Positions 17,180 to 27,236 of a DNA stretch of 44,760 nt are shown here, one piece after another; position 1 is the stretch's first letter; each line of letters begins with the position of its first letter. Made by a program: the position numbers and the translations under genes. This DNA comes from an uncultured Bacteroidales bacterium (lineage in GTDB: Bacteria > Bacteroidota > Bacteroidia > Bacteroidales > UBA932). Location of the stretch: contig CASGDV010000067.1 in the NCBI GenBank assembly GCA_949300335.1, positions 1 to 44,760 of the forward strand, read 5' to 3'. The notes below the pieces were generated by a model, which worked only from the letters and a program-made list of their open reading frames with translations, searched no databases and was not told where the DNA came from.

Positions 17180-18503
17180 AAAGCATGATGTTTTCCGTCT
17201 CAAGCCTGATTTTCAGCCAGTTGGTGAGTGTTGACTTCTCGTTTTCCGACATCGGTTCTGCAGCTTTCACAACAATCAATATTCCCTTGTTTTCCTGCCA
17301 TGTTCCGCTTTGGACATTAGCACCCTTGGAAATGAACATTTCCTTGACGTCAGGATATTGGCTTACTACTTCTTTGGTAATCTGGGCATATGGCAGTTCT
17401 GATTCTTCTGCTTTCCGCAGTTTTTCTTCAAGGACTTTTATTTCCGAATCCCTCTTGCTTATTTCCGAATCCGTCCTTTCATATATTCCTTTCACGATTT
17501 CCAGTTCCCTGTTCTCGCCGGAGGTCGAATATTCGGTTATGGTCAGCTGGTCTTCGGCTATACCGAAAGACTCGGCCGACTTTATCATCTCTTCTTTTTC
17601 ATTTGCGGTCAAAGGTTCACCTGCAATGAAAATTTCCACTTTTGAACCCTTATGGTGACTGATTTCATAATCATAGATATATCCTCCGTACCTTGCCTTG
17701 TTTGCCTCTACGAATTTGTTGACGTCATTGCCGAAATTGTTTTCCTTTATCATCACGAATGCCGACCATATGCTTGGTATGATCATGACAAGTGTTATTA
17801 TTGATACTATCCTCTTAGTCCTGTGTCCGGTCTTTTCATCGGCAAACTCGATATTGGAGAACTGGAAATATTTGACTGCGATATAAGTGGCTACCGTAAT
17901 GAAGATGCAGTTTATGAAGAAAAGGTAAAGTGCCCCTACAAAATAAACCAGATTTCCGCTCGCAAGTCCGAAACCTGCGGTGCAAAGCGGAGGCATGAGT
18001 GCCGTGGCTATGGCTACTCCGGAGAAAACCGTACCCTTTTCCTTGCGGCATTGTTCGAAAATACCGGCAAATCCGCCGAACAATGCTATGAGTACATCAT
18101 AGATGGTCGGATTGGTTCTTGCCAGAAGTTCGGTAGGATTGGCAAGACTCAGCGGGGTAATCAGAAAGTACAGGAATGATGCGACAAGGCTTATTATCAC
18201 CATCACAACCAGATTCTTGAGAGCGTCCTTCAAGAGCATCGTGTCATTTATGCCGAGCCCGAGGCCCAGTCCGAAGATAGGCCCCATAAGCGGTGATATG
18301 AGCATCGCTCCTATTATTACCGGTATGGAATTTACATTAAGCCCGACAGATGCTATGATTATCGAAAATGCCAGAATCCAGGCATTCGGCCCCTTGAAAA
18401 AAATATTGCTGCGGATGGATTTTCCGGCTGCTTCAGTATCTATATGATCGGAAAGGTTTGCGATTGAAAGTATCTGCAACCATACGCTATTCAAAAAAGA
18501 CAT
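17169..18503 (-). CDS. DUF389 integral membrane protein
   Basis: A 444-residue protein with six or so membrane helices in residues 40-260 (for example MLISPLMGPIFGLGLGLG and LVVMVIISLVASFLYFLITPL), followed by a soluble, partly coiled-coil C-terminal part. The LNVNSIPVIIGAMLISPLMGPI segment is characteristic of DUF389 (quoted in part only for its core). Function is unknown for the family. It is the first gene of the DUF389-CapA-PhoH minus-strand unit and diverges from the SPOR gene. Confidence 0.85.
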   Translation of the reverse strand: MSFLNSVWLQILSIANLSDHIDTEAAGKSIRSNIFFKGPNAWILAFSIIIASVGLNVNSIPVIIGAMLISPLMGPIFGLGLGLGINDTMLLKDALKNLVVMVIISLVASFLYFLITPLSLANPTELLARTNPTIYDVLIALFGGFAGIFEQCRKEKGTVFSGVAIATALMPPLCTAGFGLASGNLVYFVGALYLFFINCIFITVATYIAVKYFQFSNIEFADEKTGHRTKRIVSIITLVMIIPSIWSAFVMIKENNFGNDVNKFVEANKARYGGYIYDYEISHHKGSKVEIFIAGEPLTANEKEEMIKSAESFGIAEDQLTITEYSTSGENRELEIVKGIYERTDSEISKRDSEIKVLEEKLRKAEESELPYAQITKEVVSQYPDVKEMFISKGANVQSGTWQENKGILIVVKAAEPMSENEKSTLTNWLKIRLETENIMLYVI

Positions 18504-18522
18504 AACTGTAATGATTTTGATG

Positions 18523-18530
18523 CAAATATA
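18523..18530 (-). promoter_or_regulatory. -7 box of the DUF389-CapA-PhoH unit
   Basis: TATATTTG on the minus strand, 20 nt before the DUF389 start. No -33 box at 19 nt. It overlaps the divergent promoter of the SPOR gene. Confidence 0.45.
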
Positions 18531-18542
18531 TTAATAATTTAT

Positions 18543-18573
18543 TTTGTCGAGGAACAATAAATGGTTAAATTTG
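18543..18573 (+). promoter_or_regulatory. Promoter of the SPOR-leuS-ettA operon
   Basis: TTTG (18543-18546), exactly 19 nt, then TAAATTTG (18566-18573): a perfect Bacteroidota promoter, 24 nt before the ATG at 18598. It places that ATG, not an upstream in-frame codon at 18544, as the start. Confidence 0.8.
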
Positions 18574-18597
18574 CGAGCATGTGCAAACTGTTTTGAT

Positions 18598-19110
18598 ATG
18601 AATAGATTAACCGTTATTTCGATTATGATGCTGCTTCTGACATTCAGCAGTTGCGATTTTTTCCGTAAAGTCGCGGGACGCCCTACGGCCGAGGAATTGG
18701 AAGCCAAGAAATCGGAGATTCTCCATAATCAGCAGGTTCAGCAGGCCCGCATCGATTCCCTGATGAAGGTGAAGCAGATGCTGGCGGATTCCATTGCGGT
18801 GCTTGATTCCCTCAGGGAAATGAAGGGAACCATATTGAATCCGTCCTCGTTGGGAGGCTTGTTCAGTACGAAACTGGAAGCCAGATACTATATAATAGTA
18901 GGAGCCTTCAGGAGCAGGGCAAATGCCGAAGCGTTGCTTTCCGAGGCTTCGGATGCCGGTTTTTATCCTGCAATTGTAAGTTTCAAAAACGGTCTGTACG
19001 CTGTAGGGGTGGCTCCGTGCAATACTCTGAGTGATGCTTTTCTGTCTTTGAAAAGCGTTATGAGAGAAGACTTTTGTCCGGATGACGCCTGGATTTTGGT
19101 AAATGAATAA
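18598..19110 (+). CDS. SPOR-domain lipoprotein
   Basis: A 170-residue lipoprotein: signal sequence MNRLTVISIMMLLLTFSSC with the lipobox Cys19, then a charged coiled-coil stretch (about 30-75), then a C-terminal SPOR domain (about 95-168, YYIIVGAFRSRANAEAL and the matching second half). SPOR domains bind denuded peptidoglycan, often at the division site, so it probably links the envelope to the cell wall. The upstream in-frame extension to 18544 overlaps the promoter and is rejected. The stop overlaps the start of the next gene by 8 nt, indicating coupling. Confidence 0.85.
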   Translation: MNRLTVISIMMLLLTFSSCDFFRKVAGRPTAEELEAKKSEILHNQQVQQARIDSLMKVKQMLADSIAVLDSLREMKGTILNPSSLGGLFSTKLEARYYIIVGAFRSRANAEALLSEASDAGFYPAIVSFKNGLYAVGVAPCNTLSDAFLSLKSVMREDFCPDDAWILVNE

Positions 19111-20482
19111 TTTTAGTTTTTTTTCGATGGGCAGACTGATGTTCATGTCCTTATTCCTGTTCGCGGCGACAATGTCTTTCGCCCAATACAGGACAGACAA
19201 GGTTTACGAGTCTCTGTATGACAGCGAGACCGTTTCGTATTTCAAAAAGCATGTTTCCTATCTGTCTTCCGACGCTTTGGCGGGGCGGCGGGCCTGTTCC
19301 GAAGGTGAAAGGGCTGCGGCCGGCTATCTGTATGAACATCTGAAGAAAGCGGGAGTCGACATGCTCGTGCCAGAGTACGGCGATGAGTTCGGGATAGTTC
19401 AGGACGGAGGTGATACTCTTGTCTCGAGGAATGTCTATGGCTTTATACAGGGTTATGACAGGACACTTCGCGACAGATACATCGTAATCGGTGCCAGAAT
19501 GGATAATCTGGGAATAAACGAGATGACTGTTGACGGGAAAAAGGTTACGCAGATATATAACGGAGCAAATGGCAATGCCTCAGGTATGGCCATGCTTATA
19601 GAACTTGCCAAGAAATTGAGTACAAATTCTATAATCCTCAGGCGTTCCGTCATATTCATCGGTTTCGGTGCTTCGTGCAATTCCTATGCGGGAGCATGGT
19701 ATTTTCTTAACAGGGCTTTCAAGGATACAGCCAATATCGATGCAATGATCAATCTGGACATGCTCGGTCTCGGGACTGACGGATTTTATGCCTTCACTTC
19801 TTCCAACAAGGACCTGAATGCCATGATTTCCCGGATGGAAGGCGAGTTGCAGCCAGTACATCCCGTGCTGACTGCTGCAGAGCCTTATCCGTCCGATCAC
19901 CGGGCATTTTATTCCATGGAGAAGCCTTCCGTGATGTTTACGACCGGAAAGTATCCCGAGCACAATACTCCGAAGGATATAGAAGATATCATCGATTATG
20001 ATTCCATGGAAAAGGAACTGGAATACATATACAATTTCTCTGTGAATCTGACCAATACCGAAGGACCGATCTACTTCCGGAATCCTGAAACTCCGGCAAG
20101 AGGACCGGCATATGATGATGTCGTGCCGTATTTCGATTGTGACCAGAGACCGATGTTTCTGAACAGTGCGGATCCGCGCCAGTTTATGGAAAAATGGGTG
20201 TATCAATATCTGAGGTATCCGGAAGAAGCTGTCAGGGAAGGAATTCAGGGAAATGTCATAGTAGATTTCATAATCGGCAAGGACGGCAATGTGACGGATG
20301 TAAGGGTAGTGAGAGGTCAGGATCCTTTGCTTGACGAGGAGGCTCTGAGGGTTGTCAAAGCTTCTCCTAAGTGGAGACCGGGGAGAGTCAACGGCCAGAA
20401 GGTCAGAACATCGATGACGATATCTGTGGAATTCAGATTGGAAAAGAAAGGTACCGGCAAGAGATTCGGAATTAAGAAATAA
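19103..20482 (+). CDS. Degenerate M28 peptidase-like domain fused to TonB C-terminal domain
   Basis: A 459-residue protein with an N-terminal signal sequence (hydrophobic about 10-27, ending FAQ). Residues about 40-320 follow the M28 aminopeptidase fold, but the zinc site is mostly lost: GAHYDH is GARMDN (Arg132 for His), the bridging Asp of GADDNASG is Gly157, and the Glu-Glu pair is Ser191-Cys192. Asp219 and His287 remain. Residues about 355-447 are a TonB C-terminal domain (YPEEAVREGIQGNVIVDFII, WRPGRVNGQKV). It is probably a non-catalytic periplasmic protein. The start overlaps the SPOR gene; leuS follows after 21 nt. Confidence 0.8.
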   Translation: MNNFSFFSMGRLMFMSLFLFAATMSFAQYRTDKVYESLYDSETVSYFKKHVSYLSSDALAGRRACSEGERAAAGYLYEHLKKAGVDMLVPEYGDEFGIVQDGGDTLVSRNVYGFIQGYDRTLRDRYIVIGARMDNLGINEMTVDGKKVTQIYNGANGNASGMAMLIELAKKLSTNSIILRRSVIFIGFGASCNSYAGAWYFLNRAFKDTANIDAMINLDMLGLGTDGFYAFTSSNKDLNAMISRMEGELQPVHPVLTAAEPYPSDHRAFYSMEKPSVMFTTGKYPEHNTPKDIEDIIDYDSMEKELEYIYNFSVNLTNTEGPIYFRNPETPARGPAYDDVVPYFDCDQRPMFLNSADPRQFMEKWVYQYLRYPEEAVREGIQGNVIVDFIIGKDGNVTDVRVVRGQDPLLDEEALRVVKASPKWRPGRVNGQKVRTSMTISVEFRLEKKGTGKRFGIKK

Positions 20483-20503
20483 TAAAAAACATACAATTGT
20501 AAA

Positions 20504-23269
20504 ATGGAATACAATTTCAAGGAAATAGAAAAGAAATGGCAGTCCTGGTGGGCTGAAAAACAGACATTCAAGGTTTTTGAGGATGATTCTAAACCGAAAT
20601 ATTACGTGTTGGACATGTTTCCTTATCCTTCCGGTGCGGGACTGCATGTCGGACACCCGCTCGGTTATATAGCAAGCGACATCTTTTCCCGTTATAAACG
20701 TCTTTGCGGTTTCAATGTACTGCATCCTATGGGATATGACGCATTCGGACTTCCGGCTGAACAATATGCAATCCAGACAGGACAGCATCCTGCGGTCACT
20801 ACCGAGAAGAACATAAAAAGATACAGGGAACAGCTTGACAGAATAGGCTTTTCATATGACTGGTCAAGGGAAGTGAGAACATGCGATCCCGGATATTACA
20901 AATGGACCCAGTGGGCATTCCTGAAAATGTTCGGCAGCTATTATGATAACGGAAAACAGTCTGCACGTCCCATCGAAGAGCTGACAGAGCATTTTTCACG
21001 CTTCGGTACGGAAGGGGTAGATGCCGCATCTTCTGAAGAAATGAGTTTTACTGCAGAGGAATGGAACGGCATGTCGGATAAGGAAAAGTCAGATGTCCTG
21101 ATGAACTACAGAATAGCTTACCAGGGAGTGACATCCGTAAACTGGTGTCCAAAACTGGGAACAGTCCTCGCTAACGATGAAGTCAAGGAAGGCTATTCCG
21201 TGAGAGGTGGTTTTCCTGTAGAGCAGAAGAAGATGACCCAATGGCAGCTACGGGTGTCGGCATATGCCGGACGTCTTCTTGATGATCTTGAGACCCTTGA
21301 TTGGACAGATTCGCTGAAGGATATGCAAAGAAACTGGATCGGACGTTCCCAGGGTGCAGAAATGGTTTTCAAGGTTAGCAACGGAAATCAGGAATATGAC
21401 ATGGTAATTTTTACCACAAGGGCGGATACTGTTTTCGGGGTAACCTTCATGGTGCTTGCACCTGAAAGCAACTGGGTGGACCTGCTGACTACGGCAGACA
21501 GGAAAGCGGAAGTCGAAGAGTACCTCAATATGGTGAAAAAGAAAACCGAACGTGAGAGGATAGCCGAGACAAGGAAGGTAACCGGAGTCTTTTCCGGATC
21601 ATATGCAGTCAATCCGCTTACCGGAAGCAAGGTTCCAGTATGGATATCCGAATACGTGCTCGCAGGTTACGGAACGGGAGCAATCATGGCAGTGCCGGCC
21701 CATGACAGCAGGGACTATGCCTTTGCGAAACAGTTCAATCTTCCGATGATACCTCTGATAGAAGGATGCGATATATCCGAATCCAGCTTCGATGCGAAGG
21801 AAGGCATAATGTGCAATTCCGGTTTCCTTAACGGAATGACAGTCAGGGAAGCCATACCGGCAGCGATAGACTATGTGGAAAAACATGGAATAGGACGGAG
21901 GAAAATCAATTACCGTCTGCGTGACGCTATATTTTCACGGCAGAGATATTGGGGCGAACCTTTCCCTGTCTACTTCAAGGACGGAATAGCGACTCCGATG
22001 AATATGGAAGACCTGCCTCTGGAACTTCCGGAGGTGGACAAATTCCTTCCTACGGTGACCGGCGAACCTCCTTTGGGACGGGCAAAGAACTGGACCATTG
22101 ACGGCTGGCCGATTGAAAAAAGTACAATGCCGGGATTTGCGGGCAGCAGCGCATACTACCTCAGGTACATGGATCCGCATAATGACAATGAACTTGTAAG
22201 CAGAAAGGCGGATGAATACTGGAGGAATGTTGACCTTTATATCGGCGGAACAGAACATGCTACCGGACATCTTATCTATTCCCGTTTCTGGAACAAATTC
22301 CTGTACGACATGGGATATGTCTGCGAAAAGGAGCCTTTCAAGAAACTTATCAATCAGGGAATGATTCAGGGCCGTTCTAATTTCGTATACAGGATAGTCA
22401 ATACGAATACTTTCGTCTCAGCAGGACTGAAAGACGGTTATGAGACGACTGAAATCCATGTGGATGTGAATATAGTCCATAATGACAGGCTGGACGTTGA
22501 AGCCTTCAGGAAATGGATGCCGGATTTTGCCGATGCGGAGTTCATTCTTGAAAACGGCGAATATATATGCGGATATGCCGTAGAAAAGATGAGCAAGTCG
22601 ATGTTCAATGTCGTGAACCCGGATATGATCTGCGATACTTACGGTGCAGACACACTGCGTCTTTATGAAATGTTCCTCGGGCCTCTTGAACAGTCGAAAC
22701 CGTGGGATACCAAGGGCATAGACGGAGTCAACCGTTTCCTCAAGAGGGTATGGCGCCTGTTCTATGACAGGGACGGACTCATTGTCACCGATGAAAAACC
22801 GACTCCTGCAGAATTGAAGACATTGCATAAATTGATATTCAAGGTAAGGACGGATATCGAAGCATTTTCATTCAATACCGCCGTCAGTGCATTCATGATA
22901 GCAGTAAATGAATTGTATGAACACAAATGCTCGAAGAGGGAAATATTGGAACCTCTTATTATCCTTCTATCCCCTTTTGCTCCGCATATTTCGGAGGAAC
23001 TCTGGCAGACTCTCGGACATAATGACAGTATTTCCTTTGCTGCCTTCCCTGAATATGTTGAAGCCTATACCGTAGAGAACCGCTGTACATATGCGGTATC
23101 ATTCAACGGAAAGACACGTTTTACAGTAGACTTGCCTAAAGATATGTCCAGAGAGGATGTTGAATCACATGTCCGTTCCATGGAACAGACAGCCAAATAT
23201 GTGGGAGGCGGTTCAATAGTCAAGGTTATTGTAGTACCTTCAAAGATCGTGAACATAGTTGTAAAATAG
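20504..23269 (+). CDS. leuS: Leucyl-tRNA synthetase
   Basis: A 921-residue class I synthetase that charges tRNA-Leu. The HIGH motif appears as HVGH (48-51) in [15 protein letters not shown]; the KMSKS motif is intact near residue 695 ([15 protein letters not shown]). The editing domain is present ([33 protein letters not shown]) with the threonine-rich and Asp-containing segments expected. The C-terminal anticodon-binding region and small terminal domain are complete. It is the third gene of the plus-strand operon. Confidence 0.97.
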   Translation: MEYNFKEIEKKWQSWWAEKQTFKVFEDDSKPKYYVLDMFPYPSGAGLHVGHPLGYIASDIFSRYKRLCGFNVLHPMGYDAFGLPAEQYAIQTGQHPAVTTEKNIKRYREQLDRIGFSYDWSREVRTCDPGYYKWTQWAFLKMFGSYYDNGKQSARPIEELTEHFSRFGTEGVDAASSEEMSFTAEEWNGMSDKEKSDVLMNYRIAYQGVTSVNWCPKLGTVLANDEVKEGYSVRGGFPVEQKKMTQWQLRVSAYAGRLLDDLETLDWTDSLKDMQRNWIGRSQGAEMVFKVSNGNQEYDMVIFTTRADTVFGVTFMVLAPESNWVDLLTTADRKAEVEEYLNMVKKKTERERIAETRKVTGVFSGSYAVNPLTGSKVPVWISEYVLAGYGTGAIMAVPAHDSRDYAFAKQFNLPMIPLIEGCDISESSFDAKEGIMCNSGFLNGMTVREAIPAAIDYVEKHGIGRRKINYRLRDAIFSRQRYWGEPFPVYFKDGIATPMNMEDLPLELPEVDKFLPTVTGEPPLGRAKNWTIDGWPIEKSTMPGFAGSSAYYLRYMDPHNDNELVSRKADEYWRNVDLYIGGTEHATGHLIYSRFWNKFLYDMGYVCEKEPFKKLINQGMIQGRSNFVYRIVNTNTFVSAGLKDGYETTEIHVDVNIVHNDRLDVEAFRKWMPDFADAEFILENGEYICGYAVEKMSKSMFNVVNPDMICDTYGADTLRLYEMFLGPLEQSKPWDTKGIDGVNRFLKRVWRLFYDRDGLIVTDEKPTPAELKTLHKLIFKVRTDIEAFSFNTAVSAFMIAVNELYEHKCSKREILEPLIILLSPFAPHISEELWQTLGHNDSISFAAFPEYVEAYTVENRCTYAVSFNGKTRFTVDLPKDMSREDVESHVRSMEQTAKYVGGGSIVKVIVVPSKIVNIVVK

Positions 23270-23284
23270 ATCAGATATTATCCT

Positions 23285-24190
23285 ATGAAACGTATACTGT
23301 CAATCGTTGCAGACTATTCCATACTGACGTTCGGAATAATTCTCTATTGTATGGGGTGGACCTCATTCCTGATTCCGGGAGGCATTGCCAGCGGTGGAGG
23401 TACCGGACTTTGTACCATAATATACTTTGCTACCGGACTTCCTGTATCCTATTCATTTTTCGTCCTGAATGCCTTTCTCCTCATACTTGGGATTCTTGCA
23501 CTTGGAAAGTCTTTCGGATTCAAGACGATATATGCCATAGTGATGTCCACGCTTCTTTTCGAGTTCCTTCCCAAACTGCCGCTGGTCGTCACGTTTGATG
23601 ACAGGCTTATAACGGCGATAGTCGGAGGTCTTGTCGAAGCAATCGGAATAGGCATAGTACTGATAAGGGGAGGAAGTACCGGAGGCACGGATATACTGGC
23701 CATGATCATAAACAAATACTGGCCGATATCTCCGGGAAAAGTATATCTGTATTCCGACCTGTTCATTATCGCTTCGGTCCTCCTTATTCCGGACAAGACA
23801 GTGAACGACATGATTTACGGTTATGTGACCATGGTCACATTTTCAGTAACCGTGGATTTCGTGTTGCTCGGAAGAAAATCCACCGTGCAGATTCTTGTCT
23901 TTTCATCTAAATACAGGGAAATAGCTGATTATATGATAAAGGAAATGGACAGAGGGGTCACGGCACTGAATTCCGTAGGCTGGTATTCCGGCGAGGAAAG
24001 CAAGGTATTGCTGGTCATAGCAATGAAAAACCAGCTTTATCCGATAGTTTCAGCAATAAAGAAGTTGGACAGCAAGGCGTTTGTTTCCGTATCGTCTGCA
24101 ACAAGCGTTTACGGAGAAGGTTTTGAAGAGATAAAGACAGGAATCAATCTGAAAAAGCCTAAAAAACTGAAGGAGGATAAACATGTCTGA
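23285..24190 (+). CDS. YitT-family membrane protein (first copy)
   Basis: A 301-residue protein with five or six membrane helices in residues 10-190 and a soluble C-terminal DUF2179 domain (about 205-285, with the typical GVTALNSVGWYSGEESKVLLV). Motifs SFLIPGGIASGGGTGL and RGGSTGGTDILAMI match the YitT family. The role is not established; homologues have been proposed as transporters. It overlaps the second copy by 8 nt and follows leuS by 15 nt. Confidence 0.88.
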   Translation: MKRILSIVADYSILTFGIILYCMGWTSFLIPGGIASGGGTGLCTIIYFATGLPVSYSFFVLNAFLLILGILALGKSFGFKTIYAIVMSTLLFEFLPKLPLVVTFDDRLITAIVGGLVEAIGIGIVLIRGGSTGGTDILAMIINKYWPISPGKVYLYSDLFIIASVLLIPDKTVNDMIYGYVTMVTFSVTVDFVLLGRKSTVQILVFSSKYREIADYMIKEMDRGVTALNSVGWYSGEESKVLLVIAMKNQLYPIVSAIKKLDSKAFVSVSSATSVYGEGFEEIKTGINLKKPKKLKEDKHV

Positions 24191-25142
24191 AGAACTTTTC
24201 AAAAAATCATTCCTTACCCTGTTCAAGGAATATTGCCTTATTTCCATAGGTCTCCTGATTTATGTCATGGGGTGGGCTGTATTCCTTATACCCAACAATC
24301 TCGTCGGTGGAGGAGCTTCCGGATTGAGTGCCATCATATATTATGCGACGGGCTTGAAGATGGGTTACAGCTATCTGGTCATCAATGCCATTCTGCTTAT
24401 AATAGGATTCAGAATTTTGGGGAACTCCTTCGGAGGAAAGACTATCTATGCTATTATCTTCGCTTCATGCATGCTCAATATACTGCCACCGGCAATTCCC
24501 AAGGATTTCATTGCCGAATTTGCAATAAGCAACGGCAAATTGATATGTACGATTCTGGGCGGAGTCATGTCAGGCGTCGGTATAGGAATGGCTATATCCC
24601 AGGGCGGCAGTACCGGGGGAACAGACATAATCGCACTGATTGTCTGCAAGTTCAGGAATGTATCTCCGGGAAGGCTTATTCTGGCAATGGATGTAGCCAT
24701 CATATTGTCTTCGATGTTTTTCCCGTCCTATACGGAAACAGGTGAACTCGTACCCTTTCCTGAAAAACTCGCTACTGCAGTATACGGCCTGATTCTCATA
24801 ACGGTCAGCGGTTATGCTGTGGATATGTACCTGTCCGGAAGCAAGCAGTCTGTGCAGATATTCATATTTTCGAAACGTTATGCTGAAATTGCTGATGCCA
24901 TTACTGTCGGTCTTGGAAGGGGAGTGACGGTGATGCCGGCCAAAGGATGGTATACAAAGAATGAAAGCCATGTCCTGATGGTAATTGCCCGCAAGACGGA
25001 TTTGAATATAATAATGAAATATATCAAGGCCATTGATCCAGGAGCATTCCTGTCCGTAGCTTCCGTGATGGGAGTATTCGGTCAGGGGTTCGATACAATC
25101 AAGGTCAAATCAGAGAAAAAGAACAAACAAATTTCACAGTAA
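24183..25142 (+). CDS. YitT-family membrane protein (second copy)
   Basis: A 319-residue paralogue of the preceding gene with the same layout: membrane helices (about 15-200) with VFLIPNNLVGGGASGL and SQGGSTGGTDIIALI, then the DUF2179 domain with GRGVTVMPAKGWYTKNESHVLMV. It carries a short insertion near residues 180-195 (PSYTETGELVPFPEK) that the first copy lacks. The 8-nt overlap with the first copy implies coupled translation, possibly a hetero-oligomer. ettA starts 7 nt later. Confidence 0.88.
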   Translation: MSEELFKKSFLTLFKEYCLISIGLLIYVMGWAVFLIPNNLVGGGASGLSAIIYYATGLKMGYSYLVINAILLIIGFRILGNSFGGKTIYAIIFASCMLNILPPAIPKDFIAEFAISNGKLICTILGGVMSGVGIGMAISQGGSTGGTDIIALIVCKFRNVSPGRLILAMDVAIILSSMFFPSYTETGELVPFPEKLATAVYGLILITVSGYAVDMYLSGSKQSVQIFIFSKRYAEIADAITVGLGRGVTVMPAKGWYTKNESHVLMVIARKTDLNIIMKYIKAIDPGAFLSVASVMGVFGQGFDTIKVKSEKKNKQISQ

Positions 25143-25149
25143 ATAATTT

Positions 25150-26829
25150 ATGGCTGACGAAAAGATAATTTTTTCCATGAACGGTGTGGGAAAGATTCTT
25201 CCCCACAACAACAAGGTTATTCTGAAGGATATCTATCTGTCTTTCTTTTATGGAGCCAAGATAGGCATCATCGGTCTGAACGGCTCCGGAAAGTCCACTC
25301 TCATGAAGATAATAGCCGGAGTAGAGACCGGATATCAGGGAGAGGTCGTGTGGGCTCCCGGATATTCCGTCGGATATCTGGAGCAGGAACCGCAGATGAA
25401 TCCCGACAAGACTGTGCTTGAAGTTGTTCAGGAGGGAGTTCAGGAAGTCATGGATTTGCTGAAGGAATACGAAGAGGTGAATCTGAAGTTTTGTGAACCT
25501 ATGTCCGATGAAGAAATGGCGGCACTTATCGAACGCCAGGGTGAGCTTACTGAAAAAATCGAGCATTGCGGCGGCTGGGAAATAGATTCAAAATTGGAAA
25601 GGGCTATGGACGCGCTTCAATGTCCTCCTTCAGATGCGCTCGTGGCTAATTTGAGCGGTGGTGAGAGAAGGCGTGTCGCATTATGCAGACTTTTGTTGAG
25701 GCAGCCGGATGTCCTTTTGCTGGACGAGCCGACCAACCACCTCGATACGGAAAGTATCCAGTGGCTCGAGGCACATTTGCAGCAGTACAAAGGTACTGTA
25801 ATCGCTGTTACGCATGACCGTTATTTCCTGGACAATGTGGCGGGATGGATTCTGGAACTGGACAGGGGAGAGGGGATACCGTGGAAAGGAAACTATTCAT
25901 CATGGCTGGAACAGAAGAGCAGACGTCTCGAACAGGAGGAAAAGCAGGAGAGCAAAAGAAAGAAAACTTTGGAACGGGAACTTGAATGGGTAAGAATGGC
26001 TCCAAAGGCGCGTCAGGCAAAATCAAAGGCCAGGTTGGGTGCGTATGAGAAACTTGCCAGCGCCGATTCTAAAGCCAAGGAAGCGAACCTTGAAATATAT
26101 ATTCCGGACGGACCCCGTCTTGGAAACAAGGTAATAGAATTCAATGAAGTATCCAAGGCATATGGTGACAAATTGCTTTTCGAACATCTGAATTTTGTCC
26201 TGCCCCCTGCCGGAATAGTCGGAGTCATAGGTCCGAACGGAGCAGGAAAGACGACCTTGTTCAGACTCATAATGGGATTGGAACAGCCTGATTCGGGAAC
26301 AATAACAATCGGCGAAACCGTCAAACTTGCATATGTCGACCAGCAGCATAAAAGTATAGATCCGAACCGGTCTGTTTATGATACGATAGCCAACGGAGCG
26401 GATTTCATAAAACTCGGTAAACGGGATGTGAATGCAAGAGCATATGTGTCAAGATTCAATTTTTCCGGCGCCGATCAGGAAAAGCTTTGCGGAATTCTGT
26501 CCGGAGGAGAGCGCAACCGCCTGCATCTGGCTCTTACACTCAAGGATGAAGGTAATGTACTTCTCCTTGACGAACCGACCAACGATGTGGATGTCAACAC
26601 AATCCGTGCGTTAGAGGAAGGACTTGAGAATTTTGCAGGCTGTGCTGTCGTCATTTCCCATGACAGGTGGTTCCTCGACAGAATCGCAACTCACATTCTT
26701 GCCTTTGAAGGTGATTCCCAGGTATATTTCTTTGAAGGATCATATTCTGAATACGAAGAAAACAAGAAACGCCGTCTCGGAAACGAGGAACCGAAGAGAT
26801 TCAAATATAAAAAGCTGATGGAAGATTGA
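25150..26829 (+). CDS. ettA: ABC-F translation factor, EttA-like
   Basis: A 559-residue soluble ABC-F protein with two ATPase domains and no membrane part. Domain 1: Walker A GLNGSGKST (42-50), signature LSGGERRRVAL (about 170), LLLDEPTNHLD. Domain 2: Walker A GPNGAGKT (about 361), signature LSGGERNRLHL, LLLDEPTNDVD. The linker between them is highly charged. Length and the full-length match fit EttA (about 555), which acts at the ribosomal E site and couples translation to energy level. It is the last gene of the operon; a terminator follows at 26868. Confidence 0.92.
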   Translation: MADEKIIFSMNGVGKILPHNNKVILKDIYLSFFYGAKIGIIGLNGSGKSTLMKIIAGVETGYQGEVVWAPGYSVGYLEQEPQMNPDKTVLEVVQEGVQEVMDLLKEYEEVNLKFCEPMSDEEMAALIERQGELTEKIEHCGGWEIDSKLERAMDALQCPPSDALVANLSGGERRRVALCRLLLRQPDVLLLDEPTNHLDTESIQWLEAHLQQYKGTVIAVTHDRYFLDNVAGWILELDRGEGIPWKGNYSSWLEQKSRRLEQEEKQESKRKKTLERELEWVRMAPKARQAKSKARLGAYEKLASADSKAKEANLEIYIPDGPRLGNKVIEFNEVSKAYGDKLLFEHLNFVLPPAGIVGVIGPNGAGKTTLFRLIMGLEQPDSGTITIGETVKLAYVDQQHKSIDPNRSVYDTIANGADFIKLGKRDVNARAYVSRFNFSGADQEKLCGILSGGERNRLHLALTLKDEGNVLLLDEPTNDVDVNTIRALEEGLENFAGCAVVISHDRWFLDRIATHILAFEGDSQVYFFEGSYSEYEENKKRRLGNEEPKRFKYKKLMED

Positions 26830-26867
26830 CGGGACATTTGCAACCGTTTCTGTCAGATTTCAATCAT

Positions 26868-26908
26868 AAGGCCGACTCAAACGCAATTTTGGGCCGGCTT
26901 CTCTTTTC
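26868..26908 (+). terminator. Terminator of the SPOR-leuS-ettA operon
   Basis: An imperfect stem of about 12 bp (26868-26881 with 26887-26900, one bulged G and one mismatch) is followed by CTCTTTT. It lies 38 nt after the ettA stop. Confidence 0.65.
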
Positions 26909-27187
26909 ATGGTAATTTTTTCAACCCACGGTAAGCGTCTCCGGGATGCGTATTGTATAAAGAATTTGCGTCTTTAAAACTTTGTCAGAATCCGCCGTCA
27001 GAAAAAGTTGCCAGAACCACATCAGTTATACTGTTTTGTCCACATTACAACCGATAATGAATCATCGTAAAAGTTTGCGTGAGATCTCAAAGTAGGCGGT
27101 AGCGGAGATTTTACCAACTGGTTTTGTCCGGCTCACCAACCAAAAGTGTTCACATTACTCCACCTTACCCAGAATCATTCAGATTAC
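26909..27187. other. Gene-free stretch with a possible insertion-sequence end
   Basis: No protein gene is supported here. Two near-identical elements, TGTCCACATTAC (27037-27048) and TGTTCACATTAC (27147-27158), lie 110 bp apart in the same direction, and TTTTGTCC also occurs twice (27034 and 27122). Repeated TGTnCACATTAC-like units resemble the multiple terminal repeats of some insertion sequences, such as the IS21 family, but no transposase remains and the match is from memory. It could be a fossil element end or chance. Confidence 0.25.
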
Positions 27188-27236
27188 TTATAAAAAAAAT
27201 AATGAGACGTCGCCACTCACGTGGGGACACCTCATA
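27188..27236 (-). terminator. Terminator of the candidate small RNA
   Basis: ATGAG/CTCAT, GTC/GAC and CCAC/GTGG pair in nested fashion around a TCAC loop (27202-27236, with internal mismatches). On the minus strand this is followed by TTATTTTTTTT. Confidence 0.65.

Noticed and set aside
17180..17203. Eight-residue upstream start for the CapA-family gene
   Set aside because: The start at 17179 begins directly with a good signal peptide; the extension only adds overlap with DUF389. Not fully excluded.
18544..18597. N-terminal extension of the SPOR lipoprotein
   Set aside because: It covers the -33/-7 promoter, and the lipoprotein signal starts cleanly at 18598.
19580..20788. 402-codon minus-strand frame over the M28-TonB fusion and the start of leuS
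   Set aside because: Shadow frame; the plus-strand products are clearly recognisable across the whole span.
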